The notes beneath the pieces were generated by a model. The model was not told where the DNA came from and did not search any database. It saw only the letters and a list, made by a program, of their open reading frames with translations. Source: Spartobacteria bacterium LR76 (GTDB lineage Bacteria; Verrucomicrobiota; Verrucomicrobiia; Chthoniobacterales; Terrimicrobiaceae). Taken from it: DNA of 64,000 nucleotides. The translations under genes were made by a program, and so were the position numbers. Numbering within the stretch: position 1 is the stretch's first letter; the number at the start of each line of letters is the position of its first letter. Positions 60,925 through 64,000 of this stretch are shown in pieces. Location: contig QAYZ01000016.1 of assembly GCA_003054655.1 (NCBI GenBank), positions 62,001 through 126,000 on the forward strand, in the 5' to 3' direction.

Positions 60925-62040
60925 GTGAGCCGACACCTCTTTTTCTACGCGTTTTCCTTCTGCTGCCTGATCAGCGTCGTCCTTGGGGCCGATGTGCCTG
61001 TTGCCACCCAGACGCCGACTCCCGCTCAACCCATCAAGGTCGCCGTGATCGATCGCCCGCCCTTTGCCATGAAGGACAAGGACGGCGAGTGGACCGGGCT
61101 ATGTGTCGAGCTGTGGGAAAACATCGCGAGCGAGTTGAACATCCCCTTCGAGTATCACGAGACGGATCTCGATCACGTGGTCTCGCAGCTTGCCGACGGC
61201 CAGCTTGATCTGGCCATTGGCGAGATCGGTGTCTCCGCCGAGAGGGGCCGGGAGGTGGACTTCACCCAGTCCTTTCTGTCCTTCCCTTCCGCCGTGGCCC
61301 TGAATCGTCGGCGAGGTACCGCGCAGGTGACGGATTTTTTCGCGGAAATGTCCCAGCATGGCGTGATGTCCGTCGTTTACATCATGCTTGGCACATTGAT
61401 GGTCTTCAGTCTGCTTCTCTGGCTGGTGGAGAGAGGCGTGCATAGCACCCATTTCGGGGGCAAGCCGATCCATGGCTTTGGCTCTGCGCTCTGGTTTGCC
61501 GCAGTCACCATGACCACGGTCGGATACGGTGATAAAACCCCGCAGACCCCGCTGGGTCGCTTCCTGGCATTCCTCTGGATGTTCTTCGGCATCCTGCTGG
61601 TCAGCGCCTTTACCGGTGCCTTCGCTTCGAGCCTTACTGTTTCGCGGTTGCATTCGGACGTGAACCGTTTGAGTGATCTTTCCCGGTATCGCACCGGCGT
61701 GCTGGAGGGTTCGGTGGGGCAGGGAGCGCTCTCGGCCATGGGGATCACGGTGGATGCCTTCAAGACTCCGGAGGAGGGCATGAGCGCCCTCGCCACCGGG
61801 CAGATCGGCGCGTTTGTCACCTCCGAGGCCTCGCTACGGTACCTGAACCACTTCAAGTACGGCGATCGCTTCGAGGTCGTCCAGTTACCAACGACCAAGG
61901 TGTCTTTCGCCATGGCGTCCCGGCCAAATTTCCCTCTCCTGCGCCCAATCAACATCGCTATCATCGGAGAAACGACCCGTCTCGAGTGGGAAAATAATGT
62001 TCAGCGCTGGCTGGGGCCGCCTCCCGGCTCGGAAAACTGA
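60925..62040 (+). CDS. glutamate-receptor-like potassium channel (GluR0 type)
   Basis: A GTG start with an AAAGGA site. A 371-residue protein with signal peptide (MSRHLFFYAFSFCCLISVVL). Ligand-binding lobe 1 occupies about 37-140, with VIDRPPFAMKDKDGEWTGLC and RGREVDFTQSF. M1 is about 147-167, the pore carries MTTVGYGD (196-203), the K+ selectivity filter, and M2 is about 212-236. Lobe 2 follows to 365 (VGQGALSAMGITVDAFK, GQIGAFVTSEASLRYL). This is the layout of prokaryotic ionotropic glutamate receptors, which open a K+ pore on amino-acid binding. No linked gene explains its physiology. Confidence 0.92.
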   Translation: MSRHLFFYAFSFCCLISVVLGADVPVATQTPTPAQPIKVAVIDRPPFAMKDKDGEWTGLCVELWENIASELNIPFEYHETDLDHVVSQLADGQLDLAIGEIGVSAERGREVDFTQSFLSFPSAVALNRRRGTAQVTDFFAEMSQHGVMSVVYIMLGTLMVFSLLLWLVERGVHSTHFGGKPIHGFGSALWFAAVTMTTVGYGDKTPQTPLGRFLAFLWMFFGILLVSAFTGAFASSLTVSRLHSDVNRLSDLSRYRTGVLEGSVGQGALSAMGITVDAFKTPEEGMSALATGQIGAFVTSEASLRYLNHFKYGDRFEVVQLPTTKVSFAMASRPNFPLLRPINIAIIGETTRLEWENNVQRWLGPPPGSEN

Positions 62041-62133
62041 TTTTCTCCCCTCGAAGAAATACGTCTTTGCGGGACAAGTTCCGCATAAGAGCTTGCGTAC
62101 AACTCGCAATCTCTACTACCACAATTCACACGC

Positions 62134-62664
62134 ATGGCACTCGTCGTCCAACGTCCTAAATTGACTCTCGCCGAGAAACTCTATCTCCCGTCGATCATCG
62201 CCGGGTTGCTGGTTACTCTCAAACACTTGCGCAAGGTGGTCACCGGCAAGACCAAGGTCACGATGCAGTATCCCGAGGAAAAGTGGGACAGCCATCTGCC
62301 CGACTGGTACCGCGGTGCCCCGACTTTGGTGGCCGATGAGCATGGCAAGGAGCGCTGTGTCGCCTGCCAGCTCTGCGAATTCATCTGTCCTCCCCGCGCC
62401 ATCACCATTCATCCCGAGGAAATCCCCGGCGACACGAAGTGGGCCAAGGTGGAAAAGCGCCCGAAGGAATTCGAGATCGACATGATCCGCTGCATTTATT
62501 GCGGACTCTGCGAAGAGGTCTGCCCCGAGCAGGCGATTTTCCTCCAAAAGGATTACTCCATCACCGGTTACAGCCGCGCGGAGATGAAGCACGACAAGAA
62601 GAAACTCTACGAACTCGGCGGCGTAAAGACCGGCCTCGTATACAAGTGGAACGAAAAAAAGTAG
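62134..62664 (+). CDS. nuoI: NADH-quinone oxidoreductase subunit I
   Basis: A 176-residue ferredoxin-type protein with two 4Fe-4S motifs: CVACQLCEFICP and CIYCGLCEEVCP. The N-terminal TLAEKLYLPSIIAGLLVTLK helps attach it to the membrane arm of complex I. It passes electrons along the NuoG-I-B chain. It is the first nuo gene in the window; nuoA-H are not upstream. Confidence 0.95.
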   Translation: MALVVQRPKLTLAEKLYLPSIIAGLLVTLKHLRKVVTGKTKVTMQYPEEKWDSHLPDWYRGAPTLVADEHGKERCVACQLCEFICPPRAITIHPEEIPGDTKWAKVEKRPKEFEIDMIRCIYCGLCEEVCPEQAIFLQKDYSITGYSRAEMKHDKKKLYELGGVKTGLVYKWNEKK

Positions 62665-62704
62665 CCGAGTCCACACCCGGTTGTTAGAAACTTTGCCGCT
62701 AAAT

Positions 62705-63196
62705 ATGGAGGTCGCTCTATTTTGGATTTTCGCCGCACTGATGCTTGGCTTCGGTGCTGCGGTAATCTTCCTCAAAAGTCCCGTTTCGAGTGCGTTGAGC
62801 CTCGTTGTATCCTTCCTTGGGCTTGCCGCCCTGTTCCTTCTGCTCGATGCCTTCTTTATCGGCATCATCCAGGTCCTCGTCTACGCAGGCGCGGTCATGG
62901 TGCTCTTCTTGTTCATCATCATGTTGCTGGACTTGAAGACGGAGCGCGCCCGCAAGATCAACCTTCCCGCCATGATCGGCGGCTTGATGGTGGTCGTCGG
63001 GTTTGTGGCCCTGCTCGTCAAGCTGCTGCCCAGCTTTGACATTGCCAAGCCCGCGCTCGCCCGTCCAGTGAATGACGTGGCCTCGGTCGGCATGCTTTTG
63101 TTCAGTGATTACAATCTGCCATTCCAGGTTATCGGTGTGCTCCTGCTCGTTGCCACGGTGGGAGTCGTGCTGCTCAGCCGCAAGGAGTTGAAATGA
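62705..63196 (+). CDS. nuoJ: NADH-quinone oxidoreductase subunit J
   Basis: Start ATG 62705 ([20 protein letters not shown]). A 163-residue membrane subunit with five helices; the family pattern [20 protein letters not shown] is present. It is part of the proton-pumping arm. It overlaps nuoK by 4 bp. Confidence 0.95.
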   Translation: MEVALFWIFAALMLGFGAAVIFLKSPVSSALSLVVSFLGLAALFLLLDAFFIGIIQVLVYAGAVMVLFLFIIMLLDLKTERARKINLPAMIGGLMVVVGFVALLVKLLPSFDIAKPALARPVNDVASVGMLLFSDYNLPFQVIGVLLLVATVGVVLLSRKELK

Positions 63197-63516
63197 CCCT
63201 CACGCTCGGCCACTTCCTTCTCGTTAGCGGACTGCTCTTCGCCCTCGGCCTCGCCGGGGTGATGCTGCGCCGCAATATCATCGTCATCTTCATGTGCCTG
63301 GAGATGATGCTCAACGCAGCGAACCTCTCCCTCGTCGCCTTTTCCCGCTTTCGCCCCCCGATCGACGGCATGCCCGACTACAATGCCCAGATCCTGGTGT
63401 TCTTCATTATCACCGTCGCCGCCGCCGAGGTGGCCGTCGGTCTGGCTATCATCGTGGCTCTCTTCCGGGCCAAGCAAACCGTCCACGTCGAGGACCTCAA
63501 TAGCCTGAAATTCTGA
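63193..63516 (+). CDS. nuoK: NADH-quinone oxidoreductase subunit K
   Basis: A 107-residue, three-helix membrane protein. [20 protein letters not shown] and [19 protein letters not shown] are typical of NuoK (MrpC-like). The conserved Glu residues in helices two and three are visible. Its start overlaps nuoJ (ATGA) and its last base is shared with the nuoL start. Confidence 0.96.
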   Translation: MTLTLGHFLLVSGLLFALGLAGVMLRRNIIVIFMCLEMMLNAANLSLVAFSRFRPPIDGMPDYNAQILVFFIITVAAAEVAVGLAIIVALFRAKQTVHVEDLNSLKF

Positions 63517-64000
63517 TGAGCACGTCCCTCGCACCCTGGATCATCCTCTTCGCCCCCCTCGTTGCAGCGACGCTGATCCTTTTCTTCGGCCGATACTCCA
63601 AGCCCCTGAGCGCCGGACTGGCCATCGCCGCCGCCGCCCTCGGAGCCTACCTTAGTTGGACCCTCTTCCTTTCGCACGAGCCCATCGAAGCGGCGAAGTT
63701 TACCTGGCTCAGCCTGCCAAACTTTACCGTCGAGATCGGTGTCACGATCGATCAGCTCAGCAAGGTGATGCTCATCGTCGTGACGAACATCGCGACCCTC
63801 GTCTTCATCTACTCGATCGGGTACATGGATCACGAGGAAGGCTACTGGCGCTACTTTGGCGGCCTCGCCCTGTTCCTCTTCTCGATGCTCGGCATCGTCC
63901 TTGCCGACAACCTGGTGATGATGTTCATCTTCTGGGAGCTCGTCGGTGTCAGCTCCTACATTCTGATCGGCCACTACTACAGCAAGGACTCGGCGGCGGA
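63516..64000 (+). CDS. nuoL: NADH-quinone oxidoreductase subunit L, N-terminal part (cut by window end)
   Basis: Begins at ATG 63516, sharing one base with the nuoK stop (TGATG). 161 residues are visible, starting [20 protein letters not shown]. Family features: ITIDQLSKVM-like VTIDQLSKVMLIVVTNIATL, IYSIGYMDHEEGYWRYFGGL, and LVMMFIFWELVGVSSYILIG with the conserved Glu of the WELVG motif. The gene continues past base 64000; full NuoL is about 600 residues or more. Confidence 0.95.
   Translation, partial: MSTSLAPWIILFAPLVAATLILFFGRYSKPLSAGLAIAAAALGAYLSWTLFLSHEPIEAAKFTWLSLPNFTVEIGVTIDQLSKVMLIVVTNIATLVFIYSIGYMDHEEGYWRYFGGLALFLFSMLGIVLADNLVMMFIFWELVGVSSYILIGHYYSKDSAA

Overview
The window is a high-GC, gene-dense bacterial chromosome segment. 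Gene content and style suggest Verrucomicrobiota, perhaps the Terrimicrobium/Chthoniobacter side. The pointers are giant exported TPR proteins, a Bat-type aerotolerance cluster with many 4-bp overlaps, a SpmA/SpmB-type fusion, an Ala/Lys/Pro-rich histone-like protein and a nuoIJKL segment. The phylum assignment is inference. No rRNA gene, CRISPR array, prophage or replication origin was seen. Four tRNA genes are present: Phe-GAA, Leu-CAG, Tyr-GTA and Arg-ACG.

Layout. Bases 1-11025 hold the end of a VWA membrane protein and a 3,293-residue exported TPR protein. Bases 11026-16166 hold a structured intergenic stretch, tRNA-Phe, a LemA pair, two small basic or DNA-binding proteins, a HAD phosphatase and a phosphopantetheinyl transferase. 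Bases 16163-24474 on the minus strand carry an AEC transporter, a nucleoside-recognition membrane protein and a six-gene block (DUF4870, CreB-like regulator, CreC-like kinase, exported protein, CreD-like membrane protein, Tat-exported metallophosphoesterase). Bases 24559-30118 hold a DUF1460 protein, menaquinone methyltransferase, tRNA-Leu, a parvulin lipoprotein, a dehydrogenase, YgfZ, a cyclophilin and tRNA-Tyr. Bases 30229-31510 are an ISL3-family insertion sequence whose transposase has an in-frame amber stop; tRNA-Arg follows.

Bases 31895-44634 hold a serine hydrolase, a secreted thioredoxin and a long overlapping operon (MoxR, DUF58, DUF4381-like, BatA, a BatB-BatC fusion, BatD, a BatE-like TPR-SH3 protein, DUF3108, a PgpA fusion). 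Bases 44647-53899 hold an enoyl reductase-like protein, hisS, aspS, a START-like protein, UDP-sugar pyrophosphorylase, and a flavin halogenase-like enzyme tightly coupled to a UbiD decarboxylase. Bases 53896-57496 on the minus strand are a zinc/manganese ABC importer operon headed by a HupE-like permease. The window ends with a DD-carboxypeptidase, a SWIM-SNF2 helicase, a glutamate-receptor-like potassium channel and nuoI-J-K-L (nuoL cut by the window end).

Points most worth a second look: the giant TPR protein, the GluR0-like channel, the extended Cre-type operon, the halogenase-like/UbiD pair, the PgpA fusion in the Bat operon, a hairpin-forming repeat found twice, and the amber-interrupted transposase.
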